From the NCBI RefSeq assembly GCF_021134715.1, contig NC_060028.1, forward strand, positions 1,572,501-1,636,500: 64,000 bases of DNA, given 5' to 3'. This document shows, one piece after another, positions 1 to 11,884 of this stretch. The position numbers and the translations under genes are program-made. Position 1 is the first letter of the stretch, and every line of letters starts with the position of its first letter. Source of the stretch: Daphnia pulex (Eukaryota > Arthropoda > Branchiopoda > Diplostraca > Daphniidae). The notes below the pieces were generated by a model. That model was not told the DNA's origin and made no database searches. It was given only the letters and a program-made list of their open reading frames with translations.

Positions 1-1560
1 TGAAATCTGCTTCCAAGATTGGTCGTTGGGAGCTCGGAAAACATTTCGTCCAACTGCACGATTCTTTCAAAACGTCGCTGTACACGTTCCAGAGAGCTAG
101 CAAGGATGGAAATGGATAATCGACTTTTATGAAGAAGAGTTTTCTCCAGGAGTATCCTCAGAAGAAATTGGATTGTTTGATCGCCGATCTCAAACTAAAC
201 ACCCATTACTGGGGACCCTACACTGGACCGAAACCAACAGGTAATTAACTATTCATTAGTTACTAAAGGTTACTGCAAATTAATTATTTAAATCTTTGTA
301 TTTGTTTAGTCGAGAAAGATAAATCCTTGCTCCTTATGCAGGGAAAAGGAGATGAGAGAATGTTTCACCTCAGCGCAGTAGCGGCTCTGTTGAAAAGGAA
401 ATAAATCCTCAAAAGAACACTAGGCGAGAAAAGGACCCAAACGGACCGGAAATCTCTCGTTCGTTTGAAAATGCCAAAGGAAAAAAATATGATGTGAAAA
501 TTTTTAGTTCCAACAAGTCCAAGGACAAAGCCAGCCCTCATATTCCAGAGGAGGACAAGAAATCCCACGGCAAAGATAAAAGAAGGCCGCGAAGAATCGA
601 AGAAGAAGCGGAATTTGGATAGTGAACCGGATCGAGCGAGAAACAATTTCGAGATATCGACACGAAAAGAAAAGGAATCTACTAGATCCGATGAAGAATT
701 GGGAAATTTTAGCCCCTAAAGAAAATAATATTCCGTTTTCAGCGGAGTTTACGTCCACCTCAGTAGGCTACTTGGAGTGATCAGGGAGTCCGTGGAATCA
801 GCCTATTTGACGGAAGTCAAGCGGATGCTGGAAGAGGTCCGGATGGAGGCCGTCGAACGTAAACGTCGCAAAGCCGAGCCGACCTGAAGAAAGCTCGTGC
901 GCATCTTATACTAATGTATCAAATAATTATTATGAGTTGTGTAATTTTTTTTACTGAATTTTTTCTTTTGACAGTTGAATCTGAATGATCACAATTAAGT
1001 CGAGAGGAAATCGATGAGATAATTCAGTTTGATGGGATGACCTCGGGCGAACTACTAAATAGTAAGATTTCAGTCTTTGAATTCCATTTACTAACTTTCA
1101 TGCTAATCGATGATTGTTTTTGGCGGTTTTTGGTGCGTATTTTTAGTTTCTGGTCCAGATCAACCCAAAGAGTCTGAAAAGGACCTTCAATCTGCGTCTG
1201 CTTCGTTGTCGAATTCGTCTTGTCCACTGGATAGCACCGTTTCTACCAATCGCCGAAATCTTGGTACTTTTCTTCGTATTTCTTTGTCGAATCCGTTTTA
1301 CTAAAATTCAGTATGTGGTTTTTGGGTTTTATTAGGTAATTCAGAAATGGTAGACCATGGGGTCCTCTGTCACGTCGCCGTCTGTTACCTGAAGAAAGAA
1401 GCTGCGATGAACTAGAACGAGCATCGGCCAAAGAGATCCGTTTTCCCGAGGCGTTAATGCGATCCACCAAAATGTTTAGCGAAATCGGGATAAATGTGTT
1501 CGCTGTTCCGCTCAGGAAATTCATTTATCCCCATAGGATTCAATTTTCGGTGGTGGTGGT
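1..1560 (+). pseudogene. Decayed multi-exon gene remnant, family not recognised
   Basis: Several exon-like pieces lie in order on the + strand. One ends at 240 before a GT and the next starts at 310 after a TTTAG. Others end near 1061, run 1147-1263, and restart near 1337. The pieces encode charged, helix-prone peptide such as EEIDEIIQFDGMTSGELLN, and a Lys/Glu-rich stretch near 790-890. The frames are broken by stops (for example near 118 and 402) and shift between frames, so this looks like a dead copy of a host gene. The left window edge cuts it. I do not recognise the family. A fast-evolving gene with missed exons is the alternative. Confidence 0.4.
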
Positions 1561-1639
1561 GAGCTGTCTGAAAATCTGGAAGTAATCCTGCCGTTCGTGG
1601 TTTGTGGCTGAGGCATCCGTCGACTGGCACTAGGTGCTT

Positions 1640-2190
1640 ATTGCATCATTATTTTATTTTATTGTCATTGCGTCTATGCAGATTACCGTTTACATGTTAA
1701 GAGGGACAAAAGCAGAAATGTTGGTAATTCATGTCAAACAAAAAAACAAATAATAAAATGTTTTCGGGATTGGGAAAGGAATGTAGAGGATGTTGGGGGG
1801 TGGGGGTGGGAGATTTGAATTTCAGAAATGTTGAGGTTTTTTGTAAAGAGACCTTCATGTTAGGTAATGATTAAACCATAACTTATAATCCCACCAACAT
1901 ACACCTTCATATTTTTTCCCAAACACCTATTAACCTTTAATCCTACAAACATACGTATATATCATATTCCACACCCCTACAATCCTACCAATAAATACCT
2001 ACCATTTTTCAAACTCCTTTCCATGTAACTCTTGTAATGTGCAAAAATAAATTTAATATTCAACAAAAACTCTTTATTTTATTTTTATTTTTCCGGAATT
2101 TGAATAAAATATTAAATTTTATGAACAGGCTAAAAAAATTATGAATTTAATAAACAGAGCGTCCGGTTCAAAGCAATTCTTTTTTTTTTA
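1640..2190. other. AT-rich intergenic stretch, no gene seen
   Basis: This stretch has a purine-rich patch (G-run near 1794-1810) and a pyrimidine/adenine-rich patch at about 1880-2040. I see no long open frame, RNA gene or repeat end. Confidence 0.5.
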
Positions 2191-2406
2191 GTGCTAGTTT
2201 GAGCAAACAACTCGCTACCCAATGACACAAAAAGCGTTGTTTTATTTTTGCTGAAATCTTTGTCAGTCAATTAAAATTTTACTTATTCGAGAACTAATTT
2301 CACAAAAAATCCAAATTTCTAATTCCACAAAAATGAAACATTGCTTTTCGTCTCATTGGGTAGCGCATGGCCTGCGGCCTGCGCATTGCTTTGTTAAAAC
2401 TCGCAC
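2191..2406. repeat. MITE-like element with imperfect terminal inverted repeats
   Basis: The left end starts GTGCTAGTTTGAGCAAA and the right end, reverse complemented, starts GTGCGAGTTTTAACAAAG. Both arms continue to GCTACCCAATGA followed by a similar A-rich run, with about 20 extra bases in the right arm. The element is 216 bp and has no coding capacity. No clear target site duplication is visible, so the family is not assigned. Confidence 0.5.
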
Positions 2407-4879
2407 ATGCTGTTGGAATTGTCTACGGCCCCCAGAGATAGTATCTGGTCCGAGAAGAAGAGAGAAGTACGAGGCCAGTTTTACTGGAGAGATATAGTCA
2501 TACTAGGCTTCCGGGTTAGACTCATGACCCTCCAAAAGTTTTCATCAGATCAGGGGCCTTCCAAGTCCCCGTTCGACCAGAGCCCTCCCCTCCTCCTGGT
2601 TGACACAGCGAGTGAGTGACCACCGGCGGGCGTTGGTTAGTGGTTAGTTAGGGAAACGGGGCCACAGAAAAGAAGGGAGCCCAGATATGCACTTGTAAGT
2701 TATCTAACAACTACACAATTTATTGTCTTGAATTACAGCATTCTCTCGTCAGTTTTCACCAAGTGATGAAGTCCATTCTGATTAGTAGCTCGAAGGAGGT
2801 ACCCTGTAAGCAGAACGAACATTTACTTTACTTTACTTTACTTGGATGACAATAATTTTCAATAACGAACTTTATTCCCAAGTTTTTAACTCATTTGGGC
2901 AATGGACAAATTCAAATTCACAGGGAAAGCGAATTGTTGTTAAATGTACCAAGGTGGCAAGGTCTTATGACGAACTTCGAGGGATTCTATTCGATTGTGG
3001 GAGCAACACTTTAACGTATCAACCGTGACTTTGTGTCTAGTACTGCGGAAAAAAGCTCATTGCTACGCAATCTGATCTATTCACTGAAAATCAAATTCAA
3101 AGGTTTCCAGAAATCGAGTGGATTTGTGGACGTAACTGTCAACTTTTTCTACGTGCACAGAAAACCAAGCTTAAGCCAGCTTAAGCAAAAACAATATTAA
3201 ATTTCTCTAAGATTGCAAGGCATTGGAGGATGTAACACACACAACTTTTCAACCCATTAAGTTATTCGAAGGAAAAAAGTAAAATTTGGGCATTAGTTCG
3301 GAGATATGAAGTAAATAAAAAGGATATATTCGATATCTTTGCTTCCTTTACCCAAGGTTGCAAGTGGGAGGGAATTTATTGCTGTTTATCTGCAGAGCGC
3401 GTTGGAAAACCAAGGGTAATAAAGGAACGCAACTAAAGCACGAGCAAGAGATGAGGGAAAATTCGAGAAGCCGACAACGATTGGCAAAGCAAATGAAGTT
3501 GTTGGTCAAGCAAAACTTTCCACAAAGCCACCACTAGGCCTACTATTGTTTGATCTAGTAAGCTTACCTTAACAGGCCCAGGGAAACTTCTGGGAGATGG
3601 GATATTGAAAGGTGCTCCTGCTCCCATATCCCATTAAGGCTGATCGATGAATACAGAAGAATATGTAGAGATATTGTTGTAACCAAAGCCGCTAGCATAT
3701 TACCTAAATAGTCAATAAAATAATTGAGTTCTATTAAATGCTTCTGGAAGAAAACAGTGGCAACTATTACCTCTTTTAATGCAATATTGCTTTCAAGTCA
3801 GTGAAAACAGCACAGGTGTGACAACAATTTCACTTCACACTGCTGAAAGCATATCTAATTCAGTCATCTCGGGTGTGGTAATGATGAAAACTTAACATTG
3901 TTGGAAGTTGTCAAGTAGCACACAATCTAGAATTTCAAGTAGAAACACGATATGGGTGTAAAAATAAACTAGGCAAGTATTATAATCAGTAAAGAGAACT
4001 TACATTTAATAACAATAATAAGGCGTTTGAATTTATTCCAAAAACATAAGGAAAACTACGACAAGAGCTTTCGAATTTCGAATCTGACGGCTGACAAGAA
4101 AATAATGCGATGCTAGCGACATCTAATTTGATACTTGAGTATATACAAAGGTGAGCCTCTAGTGGTAGAATCATAAACCTAATACAAGTTTTTTTTGTTA
4201 TTAGCGTAAAAATGAGCGGAAAGTAGGCTATAGTTATTATCAACAATTGTTAAGTTTTTACTTTTATATGTTACGGGCTATGGGGATATGGCACTCGGTC
4301 GTCGTGGATCATGGAAACCCAGCTTCCGCAGAAGTTCTCATACTGAGAGACTTTGGAGCGGTTTTTGTTGCATCACGATTTTTTTTTACATTAGCCTGTT
4401 CCTTGTTGGTCAAAAACTGAAAATAAAATTTTTTCAAAATATATCACAATATTTCTCTTCAACTTTTCAAATATGCGGTGGTGTCAAACGAGTTCAGTAA
4501 TCCTTAAGAATAGCCCTTCACTTCCTAATCACTTCATGACTTCAATAAATGACTCTGGAAACACACAAAAAAACAAATTTGTTTTACGCAATCTGGTAGA
4601 GAATAAAATTTGACTTGGAGGGATTGCAAGTGGAGTGCAGTGGCACGTTGATGTCTCACTTTGTAAAATGATTTGGGATGCTACCAGCAGCAACAGTGAG
4701 AATATTTTCTTAAGAAACGATAAAACTGCTTCTTTCTTTTCTGTATTCGAAAATACACCAAACATTAGACAGCATGAAAAAACAGCTCTTAGTTTTGGGG
4801 AGGAAAACGAATTCAACAGGCAATTCGAGAAAGACTAACATTAAGATAACTAGTTGAACAGTCCATTCATTGAATCCCA
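2407..4879. other. Intergenic region with short repeats, no supported gene
   Basis: It contains a pentamer tandem repeat (TTTAC units, about 2822-2843) and a few open frames of 60-95 codons without recognisable domains or splice context. A minus-strand exon-like piece at about 3570-3630 ends in a good donor but no partner exon was found. The 3' end of the MYND gene abuts the right edge. Confidence 0.4.
2822..2843. repeat. Short tandem repeat (TTTAC)n
   Basis: About four copies of a TTTAC pentamer in a row. Confidence 0.8.
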
Positions 4880-7800
4880 TTAAACTTTCTTGCAAACCAT
4901 TTTATGCTGAGCCCAGTGCTGACGTTGGCATTCCACGCAGCAATAAACAGTGCTTCGGCAACGGCTGCAGCGTTTTAGACTTTGGGAAACTTTCTTGCAC
5001 GCGGCGCAGCAGTTGTTGTCAGTCACGGATCCTCCTAGAGTCGATCTATTTGAAGCATCAGAAGAACGGAGATCCATGTGTGGGTTGTCGCTGTAAAGTG
5101 GTGAGACGAATGTAGCCATCCACGGACTGTCTTTTCCTAGCGTAATGTTTTTTTTCTGCCATTTGCTGGGTGTGATCTTGGATCTGTTGAGCCGCAAGAC
5201 GAATCTCAAAAGCTGCGACTCTTCAGTCGTTTGGATCGGAATGTTCAATGATTCCTCGTCGCCAGGGAAAACTCGAATAAAATTCTCTTCAGTCTTTTTC
5301 ACGGTCCATTTGCCGTCTACAGAAAGTTTTTTTGCCAGTCGGAAATCAAAAGCCGAAAGCAAAAGGACTGGTCTGCCCGTCGGAGTTGTTGAAACAGGAT
5401 CATGGACTAGAAAGAACCAGTCGGGTGCTGGTGCATTCATCCGTTGGATGGTGACATAACGAGGACGAGAGGGATCCAAAAACAGAACATTCATGAAGTA
5501 TCGAACAACATTCAAAGGGGATTTTTCCATCAGCGAAATATTCTCTAGATGATTAATGTTGAACTGGCTTCTAATGTGATTTTCCAAGGACGGTCGGAGT
5601 GATTCTTCTTCTTTCCAAGGTTTTAGTTGATCTAGATCTAAGACGTTGTGCAAATCGGCAGCAGGTTGGTATTCACACGGCCATGGTTCCCACAATGCTT
5701 TCGTTAACACTAAATCAACATGGCGGCTTTTGTGATGAAGGGTAGCGTGGATGTCATCGACAAGGATCGGATACGGAAATGACAGCGACAACGGCTTGAA
5801 CTTTTCCGGCCGGTTCAGTGACAAAGTAATCTTGTGGCAGGATTCACAAGGCGACTGATGATATGTTGCTACTTTTAACCCTAAAATAAATAAAATAACA
5901 AAATTAACAGACGAAAAATGGCAAGTAAGTTCACAAACCCACCTGAGACATTTTTGGATGAGGTAATGTTAATTTTCAGACGGAACTGATCTTCCGACTC
6001 GACGCAACTGTCGACCTTCATGCTAAATTCTTCAGGAGAGGGAAGCTCAAGTTTGGTTTTCGAAGGCATAAACGGATAAGGAAAATTCCAGTCCTCGATC
6101 TGCACTGACTCAAACGACTCAAAGACGACAAATTCTGAACCATACGATATATCCACGATGATAGCACGATGAGTTTTTTCGAGCCCGTGATGAGGAATCA
6201 GGAGAAAGGAAATTGAAACGTCTTGGAATCCGGTTGAGGACCTTTCCAGTTCCAATTGAAAGTTGTCGATGAAATGGACATCTGGTCCAGAAAAGTCGGA
6301 ACAGTTCCCTTGCTTCGCTTTCGGCAGGAGTATCAATCGAGGTATTGGAAATCCTGATGCAGCAGCTCGTACAGAAGCACGAAGCAAGAATTTGTTGGAG
6401 GACGAAGTAGGAATCTTTGCGGATAACTTAAGAATCTTCTGGCCATCTTTCCAAGCATCAAGTGTTCGTCTAGCGAGCTGAAAATTGGGATGCATCTCCG
6501 CCGGCCTGACATCTTTCTTCAGCCAATGGTCTCCTCCAAGCCGTTGAATCATCGAGTTCACTGCGTAGCTGAATGTTTGCGGGGTATACAGCACCATGCC
6601 ACATCCACTTCGGAATTCAGGAGGGACACCTGTGATTCGAAAAGGGAATTTCGAAACAAAACAAACGTTCGCTAACTGATCCAGGAATCCGTTGAGTGCT
6701 GAAGATGATGACATGGCAACATTATGAAAAGGACGTGCTTTTAGCCAGCAAAGGTAAACAGGGGGCGAACCGATCGGACGTCGCAAGTCAACAAATTCAG
6801 GCAATCCTAGTTCGATGCGGCTTTTGAGACGCAATCCATATATAGTTGGGATCATGCTCAACGGACAACAAAGGGCTTTCTCGACGTATAACTTCACAGA
6901 TCCCTTTCCAAATGGGAACCAATTTAAAGTTTCGGTGAACAACATTGCAGATGGGTGATCTGACAACTTCCTGCTGCATGCGAGGATCAAATTCACTAAT
7001 CCAACATGATCTGCAATTTCAGAGCAGTCAATGACGTCGAACTTGCTGACGTTTTCAGAATAGCAGAACTCTATGGCATCCTCCAAGTAGAAGAATAATT
7101 CAAAGGTTTTTCCGTCGACGAGGCGCTTTCGATAGAAAGAAAGATGGTTTTTTAGTATTTTCTGGCAGGAAAGTATCATCATCTTGCTCTTGTTTGAAGT
7201 GTCCAATTCTTCTTTCAGGAGCGGCAAGTATCCGTCAAATGGGCACAGGGAATGATGGAGTGTCCAGCGGAGTGTTGCGTGGTCAAGCATTGTTGGATTA
7301 AGACAAACGATCTTGATATCGTTTTCAAGTCGACAGCTACCTTTTTCAAAATAGCGCTTAGCTTCTTCACGGATATTCTGCCTCGCTGAATCGCTCAACC
7401 ATTCAATCCCAATACTTCTTTCCAGGTTAAAAGCTAAATCATCAATGACCGTTGAAAAGCTATCAACGTTCATCGCGTTTTCTATTTCTCCTTTATTCTT
7501 GATGCCCCAGATTTTACAGATATACAGTTTCCTGGAAAATAAAAGAAGATATAATTTAGTACATCAATCTAGTCATAAACTTGAACAAAAATGTTTACCT
7601 TTCTAAGCCAACTTTTTTCAAAAAAAAACTAGCTTGAGATTCAGTTTGTGATAAAACAGAAAGCCAAGCACTCCACACTTTCTTTAACATTTCAGACTGA
7701 CTAGTTTTGGGGACTGAGACATTTTCAGGGAACACACCATTCAACAGGTCCTTCAAAATTCCTTGTAATCGCTTACAGGTGAATTCTGGCCATTCAAGAT

Positions 7801-8205
7801 TATACCAAACATCCCAAAGGAAAGCTATGTCTTCATCATCTTCTGGATTGAAATCTGGTGCTGATATTATTTTCAAAATAGTGATGTTGCGAGCTACGAC
7901 TGATGGATTCAGGTCATTTAAATGGATTTGCATGTGATTGACACTTTCGTTTTTTGCAACCTGAAGAGCGTTTCGCAGGTCCCCACTACCCAGAAAGAGA
8001 ACCTAAATGCAAATGGTGCAACTCAGAAATTAGTTTCAATCAAACAGATTTCTCTGCTGGCGGTTACCTTCAAGGATGAATCGCATGTGTTAAAACCACC
8101 TACTTCACAATTGAAGTCTTGCAGCACATTTCGACTTCGGGTATTTCCAAAAGGGTAATTTATAGGAATAACTTCAGTTATGCCACGTTTTACAGAAGTC
8201 AACAT
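4880..8205 (-). CDS. DUF4470 and MYND zinc-finger protein
   Basis: Four exons: 8205-8068, 8002-7599, 7531-5943, 5880-4880; intron phases 0, 2, 1. The sum is divisible by three and gives 1043 residues. The start is the first ATG of the open exon (MLTSVKRGITEV). Residues about 15-140 carry the pattern of DUF4470: a YPFGNT motif, then VLFLGSGDLRNAL, then HLNDLNPSVVARN, then LWDVWYNLEW. The last 45 residues form a MYND finger, with CAAC, CSRC, YCCVEC, QRQHW and a final HKMVC supplying the zinc ligands. The middle, about 850 residues, has no domain I recognise. MYND fingers bind proline-rich partners and often sit in transcriptional or chaperone-linked proteins; the role here is inferred only. Both family marks are at opposite ends of a long open frame, so the gene looks intact. 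Confidence 0.85.
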
Positions 8206-9400
8206 TTTAGCTAGAATTTTGTGTTTGTTTCACAGTTCGCATGCAGAACAATCAAGTCAAGAATCAACAATGGCGGTGAAAAATGAATTTATTTTATTTT
8301 TTCCCACGCGTATACTAGAGGGCAGAGGATGCGCTTGACGACGACACAACGAGTCAGTACACCATCTAGCGGTCGGCATCCAATGACTTACATCAAGGGC
8401 GCGGAATTACGATTCGAATTATTCTAGGGTTTTTATTTTTGAAAGGGTTCTTGGATTAATCTGCGACGGACTAATAATACCGCAATATAATGATGCCGCA
8501 AGGTGAAAATTACAAATTAAGTTAGGATCGAAATTTTGGAATTATCTAATAAGTAATAACGAAGGTAACTTTGATTGGAAATCGGTCAGAGTATATCACT
8601 TTCTAAATGTGAGCAGTGCCATAAGCACACACACAAATTTCAATTCATCAAAATAAGGGAGAAAAATAAATTTCAACTAAATAAAACCGTCCAACAAGCA
8701 ACAAGTCAATCGATATTTTTAGATCAATAAATAATAATTATATCACGTTCAAACTGCGTCCAAACAGTTGACACGCGCTCACCTTTCACCATTACACACA
8801 CACACACACACTGTTTTTGTTTTTTTGTTTTATTGGATTTTTTCTACTGTTTTATCAGTTATGTGCGGATCGGCTCCGCGGGATATCTGCCGTTGGCCGA
8901 TTTTTACGGTCGCCGATGATGGGGAAAAAAGCCGAGTTGATACTTGATAGAGTGATGAGTCAAATAATCCTCAACAACAACAAAACCGGAAATTTTCACA
9001 GACATCAACATTTCAGAAAAAAGATGTTACAATCAAACGCTTTCCGAATTCAATACAAGATGCGTATACATACAATTACTCTCTACAGCAGTCTACACGA
9101 TTGCGGACGTGGTGGCATTGGGCGCTGGATGGACGACGGAGAAGAGCTATATGGCGGGGGATCAATGGGGATCATAGATCACATTCGCAGCGCGCCATCC
9201 GGATGGCTGCCAACAGTTTACCATCGCCGACTCGGTCTCGGACAGCGCGGCCTCGTATTAAATTCGCTCTGAACCACCGTATGATTTCAGTCAAACGTCG
9301 CTCAAAGCCCGCACACATAGTACGCCCAGTTATAAAATAAAGGATGAGTCCGCACGAGTTGAATATATAATAGATGAAAGAAAGTGGGCGGCATGTGGGC
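8206..9400. other. Intergenic, promoter side of the MYND gene
   Basis: It holds a short (CA)n run at about 8796-8811. A 151-codon + strand open frame at 8817-9272 starts hydrophobic but turns low-complexity, with no splice or domain support; I do not call it a gene. Confidence 0.4.
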
Positions 9401-9418
9401 AGAAAGATCCAGTCCCCC

Positions 9419-9458
9419 TATATATTTACGGGCGGCGAAGTGCCAATAAGTCTTCAGT
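9419..9458 (+). promoter_or_regulatory. Core promoter-like TATA plus initiator
   Basis: A TATATAT box starts at about 9419 and an arthropod-type initiator TTCAGTTG has its A at 9456, about 36 nt later. It faces the copied GTPase fragment that begins near 9494. Spacing is right for a focused promoter, but activity is unknown. Confidence 0.45.
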
Positions 9459-9493
9459 TGAGTTAAGTTTCAGTTTTCCAGTAACAGTTCGGA

Positions 9494-10009
9494 GTCGATC
9501 AAATTCACGCCGTCTGCTTCGTGGCCGCTTCCAACGACATCCGGTCGACGTCGATGCATCCCTACATTCTCGACTCGGTTCTCTCGTTGTTTGGCAGAGA
9601 CGTCAAGGATAACATCCGCCTGCTGGTGACATTCGCCGACATGGCCCATCCGCCGGTGGTCGAGGCCTGCGCATCCGCCAAATTTCCCGTGACGTCGACC
9701 GGCGGAATCGCCTACAGCAAATTCGACAATTCCGTTCTCTACGCTTCCAACGAGCAGCAGGACGAGGACGATTTCTCCTTCGACGAGCTCTTCTGGCAAA
9801 TGGGCCAGGAGAATTACCAGAAATTCTTCGCCGTCCTGGAGAAGATGAGCGGACGGGATTTGTCGTCCACCCGGGAAGTCATCCAGAGGCGCCTCCTGCT
9901 GGACCAATCGCTGAAAGACATCGAAAGAGGATTGGAAGTCTACCTGGTCAACGTGGAGAACGTCCAAATGTTCCGCCAAAATTCACGTTCAAATGAAGTT
10001 GTACATTAA
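9494..10009 (+). pseudogene. Partial copy of the SNTX-like GTPase gene
   Basis: About 485 bp (9494-9978) match the reverse complement of about 15304-15780 in the GTPase gene. Over roughly 150 codons only two residues differ (Thr for Ala, Ser for Asn), so the copy is young or has been converted. It holds the segment after the switch region, including the G4-like TFAD, but not the P-loop. After the match ends the frame runs into unrelated sequence and stops at 10009. An in-frame ATG at 9554 would give 151 residues. A core promoter-like sequence lies just upstream and an AATAAA lies near 10039, so it could be transcribed as a chimeric short gene. It cannot bind GTP in the usual way. Confidence 0.75.
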
Positions 10010-10059
10010 AAGTGGCCTTTAAAAAATCACAACTGTCTAATAAACTGAATTCAACTTAC

Positions 10060-10330
10060 CCTTGCCGCTGGATGGAAGCGATCGAATGGCCATATCCGCT
10101 TTTAAAATGACGGCAAAGTTGCGGCTTGTTGAAGGATTATTCGACGTGCCCGTGCTGGACGGTCGTTGCTTGGTAAGTTGGGCCTCCTGTTCGAAACAAT
10201 TAAATTGGTCGGAATACATTTAGTTAAAAAGAGCTTAGAAGTTTAAAATAAAACGACAGTTGTGAGACAACTTACCGCGGCGACAGCCGAATGAGACAAG
10301 TAGAAGGAAGAAAATTGGAAACGATTTCAT
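10060..10330 (-). pseudogene. Remnant of a small secreted protein gene
   Basis: Exon 10330-10276 encodes MKSFPIFFLLLVSFGC, a clear signal peptide, and ends at a strong donor (CGCG then GTAAGT). Exon 10186-10060 follows a good acceptor and encodes EAQLTKQRPSSTGTSNNP and more, ending at another GTAAGT. The phases do not match: exon 1 leaves one base, while the long frame of exon 2 needs none. Read in phase the protein stops after about 33 residues. The next downstream position on this strand is the copied GTPase piece, so later exons may have been lost when that copy arrived. Family not recognised. Confidence 0.35.
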
Positions 10331-10566
10331 TTTCGACAGAAGATTTTCGAGTGTTGGATTTGAACGCCAAAAGGGTCGCCTTTCATACCCATCACTTCTA
10401 AATCGATAATTAAACTAGCGCCAAGTTTTCTATCGATTCAAGAGAAGAAGCACAACCCGTTTGAATAGCGTCACCCGTTTGATCGACGTGTCGTGTCACG
10501 TAGTCGAAAAAAGTCTCGCTCCCATTGGTGGAAAGGTTTCCCATTTGCAAGACTCAAAATTTTAAG

Positions 10567-10643
10567 GTACTACTAAAGTGCTACTAAGGACCCTTTTTTA
10601 GTAGTGTTTTAGAGAATAGCACTTAGAGGGAACTATGTAGTAC
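10567..10643. repeat. Short imperfect palindrome
   Basis: The ends GTACTAC and GTAGTAC are inverted, and AGTGCTACTAAGG is roughly inverted against AATAGCACTTAGAGG. It could fold as a hairpin or be a very small inverted-repeat element. Confidence 0.35.
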
Positions 10644-11884
10644 GACGGGGTTAATCGTATGTATAGATACGAAGGGCTTTGTACCCCCACATATTAAAGG
10701 GGTTTTATTGTTTTGCCTTTTTGCGGATACACTAAACTAAGTGCGCATTTTTTGTTTTCAAAACGCGATGGAAACGATGATTATGCTCATTTTGGGGTCT
10801 GGGCAACAGCAACTGCTGCCTGGGATAGACAGTTGGCACGCAATTGTCAAAATTTTCCTGGTTCCAACACGAGAATTGCAAACGCTTCGATAATTTAGAA
10901 GTCGAATTAGTCCCACAGGTTTTTGGCTAACAAAAGAAGCAACTGAAGGGCGTTTTATTTCAAAACGAAACGAGTGACATTTCAAAGAAGAGAGAGAAAA
11001 ATGTGACATTAATTTTCTTTGAAAAAAGAAAAACAATTAAACTGGTAACAAAATTGGATGTTCCTACTGTTAATGAACCCCGATTTTTCTAAGGAGATTG
11101 GACAATGTGACTAAATGGGAAAAAAAAAACATTTCATTTAAGCGTGCAATTTTAAACTATAATGGAGAAGGGGGTGGCCTTGGGTCGACCGTGTGGGAAC
11201 GACGGCAAAGGATAGAGGACCACTCATGTCGAGATACCGGTGGGTAATAAGGTTAAAGATTTAAGATGGTTGGGCGGGTCTCTGTGTTATAGAATACGAA
11301 TGTCTCGGCAAGTGAAATTGGTCTCATCGAAGCCCCCGAAGTCGATCCTACTCACAACCAATCGTTTGAAAACGCAGTGGCAAAGATAAGCGAAGGCAAC
11401 CCTTTTTCGCTGGTGTTTTATGTGTTGAACAAAGCAATCAATTATGTACCATGCTTTGAGTTCTTTCTCGTACGCAATTAAAAAATACCGATGCACTGTT
11501 GCACAACGCCGATATACTTTACCTTTTCAATTTCATTTCATTACAACAAAAAGATTAAACTAAACACAACTGGTGTATCAGAACAAGAAATACCCCTGAT
11601 CTGCGGTTAAACTCCATGGTTGTATCACTAGATAAACCTTTATTTTCTTTATTCATAATTTCAAACTGTAATAAACTGAGCAACGCATCACTCCGGTTAA
11701 ACTTATGGTAATTAGCAAGAAGAAAACTATAAAGAAATGAAGAACAAGTACCTTGATCAGAATAATGGAAGCGACGCTGATTTGGTCAGTGTTGTTAGTA
11801 GGCTAAATCAGTTCTTTTGACGGGCAAGTTAATAGGAGTTTAGGACACGCCCGGCCACTTGCATGTCGACGAAGGTTGTCACGT
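10644..11884. other. Intergenic, no gene supported
   Basis: Short open frames only, with no domain, tRNA or repeat signal that I can defend. Confidence 0.4.

Noticed and set aside
8817-9272. 151-codon plus-strand open frame with a hydrophobic start
   Set aside because: Composition turns random after the first 20 residues, no splice or domain support, and it overlaps low-complexity sequence upstream of the promoter-like site.
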